In this document: in pieces, positions 1 to 7,762 of the stretch | Numbering within the stretch: the stretch's first letter is position 1 | Layout: the number at the start of each line of letters is the position of its first letter | DNA from: Cognatishimia sp. WU-CL00825 | Lineage (GTDB): Bacteria; Pseudomonadota; Alphaproteobacteria; Rhodobacterales; Rhodobacteraceae | DNA: 64,000 nucleotides | Direction of reading: 5' to 3' | Assembly: GCF_040364665.1 (NCBI RefSeq) | Contig: NZ_BAABWX010000002.1 | Coordinates: forward strand, 186,001 to 250,000 | Position numbers and translations under genes: made by a program | Notes under the pieces: model-generated | The model's database searches: none | What the model was told of the DNA's origin: nothing | The model's input: only the letters and a program-made list of their open reading frames with translations

Positions 1-529
1 CAAAGTCTTCGGCTTGGCTGCTGGACAGAATTGTCACATCGCTAATGCCTAAAAATCCAAGCACTTGACGCAAGTATGGTGAGGCAAAGTCCATCGGGCT
101 GCCAATGTCTACGCCACCGCTGGCGATGGTGATGATCGCCTTTTTACCGCTCAACAGGCCCTTGGGACCAGTATCTGTGTATTGGAAGGTCACACCTGCG
201 CGGGCAATCAGGTCGATCCAGGCCTTCAGGCTCGCGGGCACGCCAAAGTTATAAAGCGGCAGTCCAATCACAATTGTATCGGCATTTTGCAGTTCCTGTA
301 CCAAGATATCGGAGGTTTTGAGCGCCTCTGCTTGGGCCTCGCTGCGGTCGTCTTTTGGCGTGAAGGTCGCGCTGACCCAGGTTTCGTTCAGAAACGGCAG
401 GCCTTCAGACAGGTCGCGCCGCACAACTGTGTCGGCCTGAAGTGAGGTTGCAATGCCTGCAGACAGGCGACGTGAGATGGAATCGATGTAGCGGGCCGAG
501 GAATCGATATGTAAAACAGAATGGGTCAT
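1..529 (-). CDS. azoR: FMN-dependent NADH-azoreductase (3' end outside window)
   Basis: Translating the minus strand from the ATG at 527-529 gives MTHSVLHIDSSARY..., an open frame that continues past base 1, so about 176 N-terminal residues are visible of roughly 200 usual for the family. The SSAR segment near residues 10-13 fits the flavodoxin-like FMN phosphate loop, and the region with PLYNFGVPASLKAWID is typical of AzoR/AcpD. The family are cytosolic flavoproteins that reduce quinones and azo dyes with NAD(P)H. The gene is divergent from a LysR regulator, with about 100 bp between the starts, a common arrangement in which the regulator controls the enzyme. The C-terminus cannot be judged. 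Confidence 0.9.
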   Translation of the reverse strand, partial: MTHSVLHIDSSARYIDSISRRLSAGIATSLQADTVVRRDLSEGLPFLNETWVSATFTPKDDRSEAQAEALKTSDILVQELQNADTIVIGLPLYNFGVPASLKAWIDLIARAGVTFQYTDTGPKGLLSGKKAIITIASGGVDIGSPMDFASPYLRQVLGFLGISDVTILSSSQAEDF

Positions 530-578
530 TTGGTGTGTCCTTTGGGTTGGCTTTCCAAAGATTTATCCATTGCAAAAT

Positions 579-597
579 TAAACACAATCTGTGTAAA
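579..597. promoter_or_regulatory. Possible LysR operator in azoR/lysR intergenic region
   Basis: The short divergent intergenic region (530-632) holds the interrupted palindrome ACACA-ATC-TGTGT (582-594) in an AT-rich context. LysR-type regulators commonly bind imperfect dyads with a T-N11-A core between divergent genes. Position and symmetry fit; no experiment or comparison supports it here. Confidence 0.35.
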
Positions 598-632
598 TGC
601 ACTAGTATTGTTACTTTTTGCACAGGTGTTTT

Positions 633-1535
633 ATGGATAATTGGGATGAAATCCGCACAGCGTATCAAGTCGCGCGTATGGGAACGGTCAGCGGTGCGGC
701 GGACATTCTGGGGGTGCATCACGCGACGGTTATTCGCCACATCGACAGTCTCGAGCAGCGTCTGGGCGTAAAGCTGTTTCAGCGCCATGCGCGCGGGTAC
801 ACCCCAACGGAAGCTGGCGAAGACATGATGCGGGTTGGGCAGGCCACGGATGATCAATTTGGTCAGCTTGAAGGACGCATAAAGGGACGCGGATCGGATG
901 TCTCTGGCGAACTGGTGGTGACTTCATTGGCGGCCATGTCCTCGCTTATGACACCAGTGCTTGCCGAGTTTCAGGCCCTGCATCCAGGGCTGCTGATCCG
1001 CTATTTGACGGACGACCGGGTGTTTCGGCTTGAATATGGCGAGGCGCATATTGCCTTGCGGGCAGGAGCCGTACCGCAGGAGCCCGATAATGTTGTGCAG
1101 CGGCTGACAACCATGGAAACGGGCCTGTATGCGTCACGCAGCTATATCGAAAAACACGGTACACCCAAGGAATTGGATGATTTTAACAACCATTTCTTTG
1201 TTGGTGCTGACAATGAAAAATCGCGTGCTCCGTTTCACAAATGGCTGAACACCGTGGTCAGTCGCGATCGCGTGACCTTTCGCAGCACGGATTTTAAGTC
1301 AACGGAATTGGCTGTGAAAGCAGGTGCCGGCATCGGTTTTCTGTCGCGGCAAGTCGCACATGGCAATGAGGATCTCGTGGAAGTCTGGCCTGCGTTGGAG
1401 GAATGGCACGGTCCGCTGTGGTTGGTCACCCATGTGGATCTGCACCGCACCGTAAAAGTGCAGACGTTTTTGTCGTTTTTAAAGGAGCGTGTGAGCGATT
1501 GGCCGTTTCTGACAGCGCAAGAGCGGGCAACCTAA
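633..1535 (+). CDS. LysR-family transcriptional regulator
   Basis: The 300-residue protein begins MDNWDEIRTAYQVARMGTVS and carries an N-terminal winged helix-turn-helix (about residues 1-60, with AADILGVHHATVIRHIDSLE) followed by a periplasmic-binding-protein-like effector domain, as in LysR regulators. I chose ATG 633 over the in-frame TTG at 618 because the HTH begins directly after it, as is usual in the family. It is divergent from azoR, so it probably controls the azoreductase in response to an electrophile or quinone; the effector is unknown. Confidence 0.88.
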   Translation: MDNWDEIRTAYQVARMGTVSGAADILGVHHATVIRHIDSLEQRLGVKLFQRHARGYTPTEAGEDMMRVGQATDDQFGQLEGRIKGRGSDVSGELVVTSLAAMSSLMTPVLAEFQALHPGLLIRYLTDDRVFRLEYGEAHIALRAGAVPQEPDNVVQRLTTMETGLYASRSYIEKHGTPKELDDFNNHFFVGADNEKSRAPFHKWLNTVVSRDRVTFRSTDFKSTELAVKAGAGIGFLSRQVAHGNEDLVEVWPALEEWHGPLWLVTHVDLHRTVKVQTFLSFLKERVSDWPFLTAQERAT

Positions 1536-1545
1536 GAAGACCGGG

Positions 1546-1908
1546 TTAGGCTTTGGGCGCTGTCGAGACTGGGGGCGACGGGGCAGGTGGATCAGCCAAT
1601 TCAATTTCCAAGAACTTTTCAAAGGCGTCCAGATTTACTGGTTCAAACTGGCCGAAGCCCTGCATCCAGACAGTGGCATCGCGCAGCGCGTCCGGTTCGA
1701 GTTTGCACCATTTCACACGTCCGCGTTTTTCCTGGCTGATCAGGCCGGCGCGGGTCAAAATACCCAGGTGCTTTGAAATCGCTGCCAGCGACATTTCAAA
1801 TGGCTCTGCCACATCGGTGACGGCCATGTCGTCTTCGAGCAGCATTGCTAGGATTTCGCGTCGCGTGGCATCAGCCAGCGCCGCAAATTTTGTGTCCAGA
1901 TCACTCAT
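1546..1908 (-). CDS. ArsR-family transcriptional repressor
   Basis: A 120-residue protein with the ArsR/SmtB winged helix: FAALADATRREILAML near the N-terminus, then DVAEPFEMSLAAISKHLGIL as the recognition helix. The ELCVC-type metal motif of classical ArsR sensors is absent, so it more likely belongs to the non-metal branch that often pairs with SRPBCC genes; no such partner is adjacent. Start ATG 1908 is preferred because AGGAT lies at good ribosome-binding distance; ATG 1917 and 1950 are alternatives. The tail is proline-rich. It is divergent from the EamA exporter gene, a plausible target. Confidence 0.85.
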   Translation of the reverse strand: MSDLDTKFAALADATRREILAMLLEDDMAVTDVAEPFEMSLAAISKHLGILTRAGLISQEKRGRVKWCKLEPDALRDATVWMQGFGQFEPVNLDAFEKFLEIELADPPAPSPPVSTAPKA

Positions 1909-2030
1909 CAAAGCCATCCTATCGATCGGTGCGATGCGGGGGAACCCCATTCACAGATGCGCAGTTTTCGGGTCGACAGATCTTGGGGAGGGTCATAGAT
2001 CAAGGGTGTTTCTAATGTAAAGGGTGACCT

Positions 2031-2927
2031 ATGCCGCTGCGTTATTGGGCGTTGATCTTATTGCTGGCCGCGGGCTGGGGAGCGTCGTTCTTTTTCAACG
2101 AGATCCTGTTGCGCGAGCTTGGCCCATTGTCGGTTGGCATGGGGCGCGTGGGCACGGGGGCCATCGGTTGCTGGATTTGGCTGATGTTCAGCCGCACATC
2201 CTGGCGGGTGCCGCTGCGCAGTCTGGTGATCTTGGCGGTTTTTGGGGCGTTTCAATACGCGATTCCGCTGTCGGTTTATCCGGTGACGCAGCAATATATC
2301 ACCTCGTCCGCTGCCGGTATCGTGAATGCCATGACGCCGCTGATGGTGGTGATCGTCAGTCATTTCTGGCCTGAGGGCGAAAAGATGACCGTGCTGAAGA
2401 GCGTCGGCGTTGTCTGTGGGTTCGCGGGCATCGTGCTTTTGGCGCTGCCGTCGTTTGCTGGGCAGGGCGAGAGCGACCCGCTGGCGCTGATGGCGACGAT
2501 GGCTGCGCCGCTGTGCTACGCGTTTGCGCTGAATTTGGTGCGCAAAATGGATGGGGTGAACCGGGTTGTGCTGACCGCCTGGTCGTTGACGCTGAGCACA
2601 TTGGTGTTGGTGCCCCTGGCGATTTGGGTTGAAGGCGTGCCGGTGATCACGCAAGCAGAAACCTGGGTGTCGCTGTTTGTCATCGGCTTTGTTCTGACGT
2701 CTGCCGCTTTTATTCTGTTGTTCTGGCTGATCCCGCGGGTGGGCGGCACCACCGCATCGACAATCACCTTCATCGCACCGGTGTCGTCGGTTTTGCTTGG
2801 GGTTTATGTGTTGAACGAGACACTAGAGGGAATTCAATTTATCGGCATGGGCGTGATTTTTGTCGGCATGTTGTTTGTTGATGGGCGGTTCGTTCGCAAA
2901 CTTAAGCCGACGCGCGTGGGTGGCTAA
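2031..2927 (+). CDS. EamA/DMT-superfamily exporter
   Basis: A 298-residue inner-membrane protein with about ten hydrophobic helices in two internally repeated halves, the drug/metabolite transporter (EamA) layout. The first helix contains WGASFFFNEILLRELGPL and the second half ends with a helix containing FIAPVSSVLLGVYVLNETLEG, both typical family signatures. Such carriers export amino acids, drugs or other metabolites; the substrate cannot be read from sequence. The ArsR gene is divergent, so regulation by that repressor is possible. Confidence 0.88.
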   Translation: MPLRYWALILLLAAGWGASFFFNEILLRELGPLSVGMGRVGTGAIGCWIWLMFSRTSWRVPLRSLVILAVFGAFQYAIPLSVYPVTQQYITSSAAGIVNAMTPLMVVIVSHFWPEGEKMTVLKSVGVVCGFAGIVLLALPSFAGQGESDPLALMATMAAPLCYAFALNLVRKMDGVNRVVLTAWSLTLSTLVLVPLAIWVEGVPVITQAETWVSLFVIGFVLTSAAFILLFWLIPRVGGTTASTITFIAPVSSVLLGVYVLNETLEGIQFIGMGVIFVGMLFVDGRFVRKLKPTRVGG

Positions 2928-3083
2928 GGCGGCTTAGGGGGCGTTTGTGGGTCTATGACGTTGGCTTTGTTAACGGCAATAGCCTTGGTTACAGATGGTG
3001 GCGACATCCGTGGCATCTTGTGTTTTAATGGGTAATTGAGGTGATCACGCAGGCAGAAATCCAACTCTAGGGAAGGATAGCGA

Positions 3084-3377
3084 ATGATCATGCGGATTTT
3101 TCAGGTCACGACAAAAGAAGGCAAAGCAGAGGAGTTTAGCACCTTTTTTCACGAGGTTGCGATTCCCTTGATGCGAGGGACTGCGGGAATCGTTCAGGTC
3201 CTGCCCGGCGCGCCGCGGGCTGATAGTCCCAATGAGTTCAGTTTCGTGATGGTTTGGAAAGACCTTAAGTCCTTGAAGGCCTTTGTTGGCGAAGACTATC
3301 AGAGCCCTCATATTGACCCGGTCGAAGCTGAGTTGGTCGCGACAAGATCAATTAAGCATTATGAACTTGTGGAGTGA
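3084..3377 (+). CDS. ABM-domain (antibiotic biosynthesis monooxygenase-like) protein
   Basis: This 97-residue protein has the ferredoxin-like alpha/beta fold pattern of the ABM family: a starting strand MIMRIFQVTTKEGKAEEF, a long helix, GTAGIVQVLPGAP, then a strand and helix with FSFVMVWKDLKSLKAFVGED. Family members are dimeric; some oxidise quinols or heme, many have no known reaction. The next gene starts 8 bp downstream, so the two are probably cotranscribed. ATG 3084 or 3090 may be used. The exact function is unknown. Confidence 0.7.
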   Translation: MIMRIFQVTTKEGKAEEFSTFFHEVAIPLMRGTAGIVQVLPGAPRADSPNEFSFVMVWKDLKSLKAFVGEDYQSPHIDPVEAELVATRSIKHYELVE

Positions 3378-3384
3378 TGGGGCG

Positions 3385-3855
3385 ATGAAAGCAGAACTTT
3401 CTGGACGCTGTGGTTGCGGGAAAGTGACCTATCAAATGACAACACCTCCGATGTTTGTGCATTGCTGCCATTGTAGGGAATGCCAACGACAAACCGGATC
3501 AGCCTATGTGCTAAATGCAATCATCGAAGCCGACCGTGTAAATCTTGATGGCGCAACAACCGAGAGCACGCTTGCGACGTCTAGCGGCAAGGGGCAGGTC
3601 ATAACGCGATGTGCAAGTTGCAGTACGGCCGTTTTCAGCAGCTATCTGATAAGGCAAGGCAAGTTGAAATATGTGCGCGTTGGCACATTGGATGATCCCG
3701 CAAGCTGTCCGCCGGATGTGCAGATCTTTGTCTCTAGCAAACAGCCCTGGGTGCCCCTGAACACTGCGATCCCAAGCTTTGAGGCGTTTTACGAGATTGA
3801 AGAGGTCTGGCCCGAGCCTTCCTTCAAGCGCTGGCGCAGACTGTTTGGCGATTGA
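3385..3855 (+). CDS. GFA-domain (glutathione-dependent formaldehyde-activating-like) protein
   Basis: Starting at ATG 3385, the 156-residue product has the zinc-binding pattern of the GFA/CENP-V family: RCGCG at residues 8-12, then CCHCREC at 27-33, and a later RCASCST pair. These cysteines bind two zinc ions in the Gfa enzyme, which was proposed to join formaldehyde to glutathione. Most homologues are uncharacterised, so the reaction should not be assumed. The open frame extends upstream to 3283, but that part overlaps the preceding gene and lacks a family match. An alcohol dehydrogenase of the formaldehyde pathway is present far away (58340-59455), not linked. Confidence 0.8.
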   Translation: MKAELSGRCGCGKVTYQMTTPPMFVHCCHCRECQRQTGSAYVLNAIIEADRVNLDGATTESTLATSSGKGQVITRCASCSTAVFSSYLIRQGKLKYVRVGTLDDPASCPPDVQIFVSSKQPWVPLNTAIPSFEAFYEIEEVWPEPSFKRWRRLFGD

Positions 3856-3936
3856 GCGGTGCGTGCGAGTGGCTGTGTTAGTTATATGGTTTGTGGCAAG
3901 GGGCTCAATCCTATTCCCAGTTTGACGTTGAGGGAT

Positions 3937-3958
3937 ATTCAACCAAATAGTTGAATAC
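3937..3958. promoter_or_regulatory. Palindrome TATTCAAC-N6-GTTGAATA upstream of ATP synthase operon
   Basis: A perfect 8-bp inverted repeat with a 6-bp spacer lies 82 bp after the GFA gene and about 180 bp before atpI. It is followed by a short T-run only at 3972-3976, so it is a poor terminator and looks more like a protein-binding site. It shares its layout with the palindrome at 38483-38506. Confidence 0.4.
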
Positions 3959-4080
3959 GGAAAATCGCCGTTTTTACCCTGAATGGGAGTTCGAACGGTT
4001 GATATTTGGCAGTTTAGGCTTTTGAAATAGCATTGTTTTTCAAGTGCTTAGATGCGCGCCGCGCAGGATTGAGACTCTCG

Positions 4081-4109
4081 TTGACTCATGCCGCGCTGCA
4101 GCTTAGCTA
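4081..4109 (+). promoter_or_regulatory. Possible promoter of the atp F0 operon
   Basis: TTGACT at 4081-4086 could be a -35 element, with a weak -10 candidate (TAGCTA) about 17 bp downstream. A start of transcription near 4116 would lie upstream of the GTG at 4139 but downstream of the ATG at 4088, which supports the GTG as the atpI start. Confidence 0.35.
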
Positions 4110-4138
4110 TGCGCCGAGTTCAACCATTGGAATTGCGC

Positions 4139-4468
4139 GTGACCGATCCTGAAGACAAAGAGCGCTTAAGGCAGCTTGAGGAACGGATCGAGGCGGTCAA
4201 ACAGACCCAGGCACCCAAGGATCATATGGAGGAACACTATTCTCAGGCTCAGCTGGCCTGGCGGATGGTGATTGAGCTTGTCGCCGGTCTTTTGATCGGT
4301 TTTGGGATTGGATTGGGGCTAGATACCCTGCTTGGCACGAAGCCAATTTTTCTGATCCTGTTCATATTTTTGGGTTTTGCCGCCGGGGTCAACGTGATGA
4401 TCCGCAGTGCGAAAGAAATCCAAGCGAAGCAATTGGCCGATCAGGCCGAAAAGAATGAGAGGGACTAG
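4139..4468 (+). CDS. atpI: ATP synthase protein I
   Basis: A 109-residue membrane protein: a charged N-terminus rich in Lys and Glu ([19 protein letters not shown]), then two hydrophobic helices ([20 protein letters not shown] and [20 protein letters not shown]), and a charged tail. This is the AtpI arrangement; the protein helps assemble the c-ring of the F1F0 ATP synthase. I prefer GTG 4139 over the ATG at 4088 because homologues begin with this charged segment and because a -35-like TTGACT lies at 4081. It is first in the operon, 2 bp before atpB. Confidence 0.85.
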   Translation: MTDPEDKERLRQLEERIEAVKQTQAPKDHMEEHYSQAQLAWRMVIELVAGLLIGFGIGLGLDTLLGTKPIFLILFIFLGFAAGVNVMIRSAKEIQAKQLADQAEKNERD

Positions 4469-4470
4469 AC

Positions 4471-5229
4471 GTGGCAAGCGAAGCACACGGCGCAGAAGAG
4501 GGTGGCCTAGTATTTCACCCGATGGATCAGTTCATTGTTAAGCCGCTGTTTGGTGGCGATCACATTGGCATGTTCACCATCACAAACGTGACCCTCTGGC
4601 TGGCCCTTTCGGTCGTTGCCGTGGTTGCCTTGATGGTTTTTGGCACATCGCGCCGCGCGATTGTTCCAAGCCGCGGACAGTCTGTTGCAGAACTGGCCTA
4701 TGGTTTTGTCTATAAAATGGTTGAAGATGTTGCTGGCAAAGACGCCATCAAGTTCTTCCCATATATCATGACCCTGTTCATGTTCATCGTCTTTGCGAAC
4801 TTCCTTGGCTTGCTGCCAATGAGCTTTGCAACCACATCGCATTTTGCGGTCACCGTGGTGCTTGCACTGGCTGTTTTCTTGACAGTGACGATTGTTGGTT
4901 TTGCGAAAAACGGCTTGGGCTTTTTGGGTCTGTTCTGGGTGTCTTCTGCCCCGCTGCCGCTGCGTCCTATCCTGGCCTTGATCGAAGTGATCAGCTATTT
5001 CGTGCGCCCCGTGAGCCACAGCATTCGTCTGGCTGGCAATATCATGGCGGGCCACGCGGTTCTGAAAGTTTTCGCGGGTTTTGCCGCCATCGCAGTGGTC
5101 TCGCCGCTGTCGATCGTAGCGATCACCGCAATGTATGGTCTTGAGGTCCTGGTGGCCTTTATCCAGGCCTATGTCTTTACCATTCTGACTTGTGTTTACC
5201 TGAAGGACGCTTTGCATCCATCGCACTAA
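4471..5229 (+). CDS. atpB: F1F0 ATP synthase subunit a
   Basis: The 252-residue polytopic membrane protein is subunit a, which forms the two proton half-channels against the c-ring. The essential arginine is Arg186 in [15 protein letters not shown], and the preceding helix [17 protein letters not shown] is also conserved. Translation starts at GTG 4471, directly after the atpI stop. A strong hairpin follows the stop codon in the gap to atpE. Confidence 0.98.
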   Translation: MASEAHGAEEGGLVFHPMDQFIVKPLFGGDHIGMFTITNVTLWLALSVVAVVALMVFGTSRRAIVPSRGQSVAELAYGFVYKMVEDVAGKDAIKFFPYIMTLFMFIVFANFLGLLPMSFATTSHFAVTVVLALAVFLTVTIVGFAKNGLGFLGLFWVSSAPLPLRPILALIEVISYFVRPVSHSIRLAGNIMAGHAVLKVFAGFAAIAVVSPLSIVAITAMYGLEVLVAFIQAYVFTILTCVYLKDALHPSH

Positions 5230-5239
5230 TAAACGCAGC

Positions 5240-5257
5240 GCCGGGCAGACGCCCGGC
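5240..5257 (+). other. GC-rich stem-loop between atpB and atpE
   Basis: GCCGGGC-AGAC-GCCCGGC forms a perfect 7-bp stem with a tetraloop. No T-run follows, so it should not terminate transcription; a role in mRNA processing or in shielding the atpE message is more likely. Confidence 0.7.
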
Positions 5258-5314
5258 CTACGGCAAGTCGAACACCTATCTATCTATTAACTTCCAACGT
5301 AAGGAGAATTCACC

Positions 5315-5539
5315 ATGGAAGGTCAACTCGCACACATCGGCGCAGGTCTTGCAGCTATCGGTTCCGGCGCAGCCGCTATCGGTGTTGGTAACGTCGCAGG
5401 TAACTACTTGGCAGGCGCATTGCGCAACCCATCTGCAGCAGCTTCCCAAACAGCGACACTGTTCATCGGTATCGCCTTCGCAGAAGCACTGGGCATCTTC
5501 TCGTTCCTAGTTGCACTTCTGCTGATGTTCGCCGTCTAA
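5315..5539 (+). CDS. atpE: F1F0 ATP synthase subunit c
   Basis: A 74-residue hairpin protein of two hydrophobic helices joined by the polar loop Arg37-Asn38-Pro39; the proton-binding carboxylate is Glu57 in [12 protein letters not shown]. Several copies form the rotating ring of F0. A good ribosome-binding site (AAGGAG) lies about 10 bases upstream. The gene is unusual in its setting only because hairpins lie on both sides (5240-5257 and 5555-5594), which fits the need for many more c subunits than a or b subunits. Confidence 0.98.
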   Translation: MEGQLAHIGAGLAAIGSGAAAIGVGNVAGNYLAGALRNPSAAASQTATLFIGIAFAEALGIFSFLVALLLMFAV

Positions 5540-5554
5540 TCTAGCGGAACCATC

Positions 5555-5594
5555 CTTACGTGCGGGTGGGTTGCACCAGCATCTCACCCGTAAG
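5555..5594 (+). other. Stem-loop between atpE and atpF2
   Basis: CTTAC (5555-5559) and GGGTG (5564-5568) can pair with CACCC (5585-5589) and GTAAG (5590-5594), leaving a four-base bulge on the left side and a 16-base loop. There is no T-tract. It may act as a processing or stabilising structure at the 3' end of atpE. Confidence 0.55.
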
Positions 5595-5620
5595 ACTACG
5601 GAAGTTCCCAGGAGGACGTT

Positions 5621-6163
5621 ATGGCGACTGATACACACGCAGCCGCAGGCCACGCAGCAGAGGTTGCATCGGCCCCCGGTATGCCACAGCTGGATTTCTC
5701 GAACTGGGGCAACCAGATTTTCTGGCTATTGATCACACTTGTTGCGATCTACTTCGTTCTTTCGCGCATCGCGCTGCCGCGCATTGCTGCGGTTCTGGCC
5801 GAGCGTCAGGGGACAATTACAAATGACATCGCCGCAGCTGAAGAGCTGAAGGTGAAAGCAGCTGACGCCGAAGACGCTTATAACAAAGCTCTTGCAGATG
5901 CCCGTGCGGAAGCCGGTCGCATTGTTGCAGAAGCCAAAGCGGAAATTCAGGCTGATCTGGACGCAGCGACAGCCAAGGCTGACGCGGAGATTTCTGCCAG
6001 AGCAGCAGAGTCGGAGAAGGCAATTGCCGAGATCCGTGCTGGTGCGGTTGAAAACATTCGCGATGTTGCGGCAGAGACTGCGAAAGAAATCGTTTCTGCA
6101 TTGGGCGGTAAGGCAGATGCCAAAGCCGTGACTGCAGCTGTTGAAACTCGGATGAAGGGGTAA
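5621..6163 (+). CDS. atpF2: F1F0 ATP synthase subunit b'
   Basis: This 180-residue protein has one N-terminal transmembrane helix (about residues 28-48, [20 protein letters not shown]) followed by a long Ala/Glu/Lys-rich helix that should form a coiled coil. That is the stator stalk subunit b. Alphaproteobacteria and phototrophs carry two divergent copies (b and b'); the copy that comes first after atpE is the b' type. The ribosome-binding site AGGAGG is strong. The paralogue atpF follows after 4 bp. Confidence 0.95.
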   Translation: MATDTHAAAGHAAEVASAPGMPQLDFSNWGNQIFWLLITLVAIYFVLSRIALPRIAAVLAERQGTITNDIAAAEELKVKAADAEDAYNKALADARAEAGRIVAEAKAEIQADLDAATAKADAEISARAAESEKAIAEIRAGAVENIRDVAAETAKEIVSALGGKADAKAVTAAVETRMKG

Positions 6164-6167
6164 GGAC

Positions 6168-6725
6168 ATGCGTAAACTAGCAACTCTTTTGACCCTGACC
6201 GCGGCGACACCGGCTTTTGCCGCGTCTGGTCCGTTCTTTTCGCTGGGCAATACCGATTTCATCGTATTGATGGCGTTCATCCTGTTTGTTCTTGTTCTGC
6301 TGAAGTTCAAGGTGCCCTCGATGTTGAGCGGCATGTTGGACAAACGTGCCGAGGGCATTCGTTCTGAACTGGATGAAGCCCGCGCATTGCGTGAAGAAGC
6401 CCAGACTATTCTGGCGTCTTACGAGCGTAAGCAGAAAGAAGTTCAAGAGCAGGCTGACCGGATCGTGGCGCAAGCCAAGATCGATGCAAGCGCTGCGGCT
6501 GAGCAGGCCAAGCAAGACCTCGCGGTTTCTATTGAGCGCCGTTTGGCTGCTGCGACTGATCAAATTGCCTCTGCTGAGAAATCTGCTGTGAAAGAAGTGC
6601 GCGACCAAGCCATCGTGATCGCTATTGGCGCTGCCAACGAAGTGATTGCCAAGGGCATGACCGCCACTGAAGGCAACAAGCTGATCGACGCTGCAATTGG
6701 CGAAGTTGAAGCCAAGCTTCACTAA
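6168..6725 (+). CDS. atpF: F1F0 ATP synthase subunit b
   Basis: The 185-residue product starts with an unusual signal-like hydrophobic segment ([20 protein letters not shown]), then a transmembrane helix ([20 protein letters not shown]) and a long charged coiled coil (about residues 60-165). It pairs with b' to form the peripheral stalk that holds F1. It is the last gene of the operon, followed 25 bp later by a rho-independent terminator. The F1 genes are not in this window, as expected for Rhodobacterales, which keep them in a separate operon. Confidence 0.95.
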   Translation: MRKLATLLTLTAATPAFAASGPFFSLGNTDFIVLMAFILFVLVLLKFKVPSMLSGMLDKRAEGIRSELDEARALREEAQTILASYERKQKEVQEQADRIVAQAKIDASAAAEQAKQDLAVSIERRLAAATDQIASAEKSAVKEVRDQAIVIAIGAANEVIAKGMTATEGNKLIDAAIGEVEAKLH

Positions 6726-6750
6726 GTAAATTCGGTTTTAGAATTTAAAG

Positions 6751-6779
6751 AACCCGGTCCTGGTGGCCGGGTTTTTTGT
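6751..6779 (+). terminator. Rho-independent terminator of the atp F0 operon
   Basis: AACCCGG (6751-6757) pairs with CCGGGTT (6767-6773... within CCGGGTTTTTT), and a run of six T residues follows. It lies just after the atpF stop codon. Confidence 0.9.
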
Positions 6780-6835
6780 TTTTGATGCTTGGGTCAGAAG
6801 TCAAATTGGGTCGTGTGCTTGCAAAAAGGTCGCGA

Positions 6836-7606
6836 TCAGTCCCGCGCGGCTTCGTGCTCAAAGCGCTGTTTGGCAATGGCTTCGTTTTGCTTGGCTTTGT
6901 TGTGATCACTAAGCGAGCGCTCGACATAGGTGAGGTGATCTGACACCGCTTGGCGTGCAGCAGCGGCGTCGCGGGCCTGTAGGGCGGTGTTTATGCTGCG
7001 ATGTTGTTCCAGCAACTCTGTGCGCGTCGTGCGCTGCTTAAACATGATGGTGCGGTTGTAAAACACGCCTTCGCGCAGCAGCTGATACATAGAGCGCATC
7101 ATGTGCAGCATTATCACGTTATGGCTGGCTTCGATGATGGCCAGGTGGAAATCTGCGTCAAGTTGGGCTTCGTCCGTTGGATTGCGCTTGGGGTGGGCGG
7201 CTTCCATCTTTTTAAAGACCGTGTCGATGACTTTGAGATCCGTGTCAGATGCAAATTTGGCGGCGCGCTCGGCGGCCAGGCCTTCCATGTCGCGGCGGAA
7301 GGCGATGTAGTCAAACACAGCATCGTCATGTGAGGAGAAAAGATCCACCAAAGCTGGGCTGAAGGCGTTGCCTAGTACATCTGCCACAAAGATGCCTGCA
7401 CCGGCTTTGGAACTCAGCAACCCGCGCGACTGAAGCTCGGCGATGGCTTCGCGCAGAGAGGGCCGCGAGACGCCCAGCCGTTCGGACAATTCACGCTCTG
7501 CGGGCAGGCGTTCGCCAGGGCGCAGAATGCCGCGCAAAATGAGCAATTCGATTTGGCGAATGACCGAGGTTGAGAGTTTCTCGGGCGTGACTTTTTGAAA
7601 GGGCAT
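6836..7606 (-). CDS. FadR-type GntR-family transcriptional regulator
   Basis: A 256-residue regulator: N-terminal winged HTH (about residues 8-75, with LPAERELSERLGVSRPSLREA) and a C-terminal all-helical FCD domain (from about residue 95) that carries the family metal-ligand pattern Asp...His (DADFHLAII) and later histidines (EQHRSIN, SDHLTYV). FCD regulators usually respond to organic acids. It resembles the PdhR/LldR branch, but the effector is not known. The gene is divergent from an aminotransferase, and a palindrome fitting the family operator lies at 7625-7643, so autoregulation and control of the aminotransferase are likely. Confidence 0.9.
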   Translation of the reverse strand: MPFQKVTPEKLSTSVIRQIELLILRGILRPGERLPAERELSERLGVSRPSLREAIAELQSRGLLSSKAGAGIFVADVLGNAFSPALVDLFSSHDDAVFDYIAFRRDMEGLAAERAAKFASDTDLKVIDTVFKKMEAAHPKRNPTDEAQLDADFHLAIIEASHNVIMLHMMRSMYQLLREGVFYNRTIMFKQRTTRTELLEQHRSINTALQARDAAAARQAVSDHLTYVERSLSDHNKAKQNEAIAKQRFEHEAARD

Positions 7607-7624
7607 AGGGCCTCGGGATTAATT

Positions 7625-7643
7625 TGGTCATCATATTTGACCA
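7625..7643. promoter_or_regulatory. Candidate GntR operator TGGTCA-N7-TGACCA
   Basis: A perfect 6-bp inverted repeat with a 7-bp AT-rich spacer lies 19 bp upstream of the gntR start codon in the divergent region. FadR/PdhR-type operators are short dyads with TGGT and ACCA arms, which this matches. Confidence 0.6.
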
Positions 7644-7700
7644 CGATGTGAGGTGGGCTGCAAGTGACGTCGCGTGGTGGAAGGATAAATGGCAGGAGTA

Positions 7701-7728
7701 TTGACTTTTAATAGGTCTCACTTACTGT
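7701..7728 (+). promoter_or_regulatory. Possible promoter of the aminotransferase gene
   Basis: TTGACT (7701-7706) with a weak -10-like TACTGT 16 bp downstream lies about 35 bp before the start codon at 7763. Confidence 0.35.
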
Positions 7729-7762
7729 CCCTTTTTGAATCATAGATTAGGGTGGGGATTCG

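Noticed and set aside
2058..2654. Long minus-strand open frame inside the EamA gene
   Set aside because: Its product is rich in His, Arg and Gln, the usual signature of an antisense shadow of a membrane protein; the plus-strand frame has clear EamA motifs.
3985..4010. GGGAGTTCGAAC, similar to a tRNA T-arm
   Set aside because: No matching acceptor, D or anticodon arms can be folded around it.
4507..5226. 239-codon minus-strand frame opposite atpB
   Set aside because: Low-complexity His/Asn/Gln-rich product, exactly antisense to the well-conserved subunit a.
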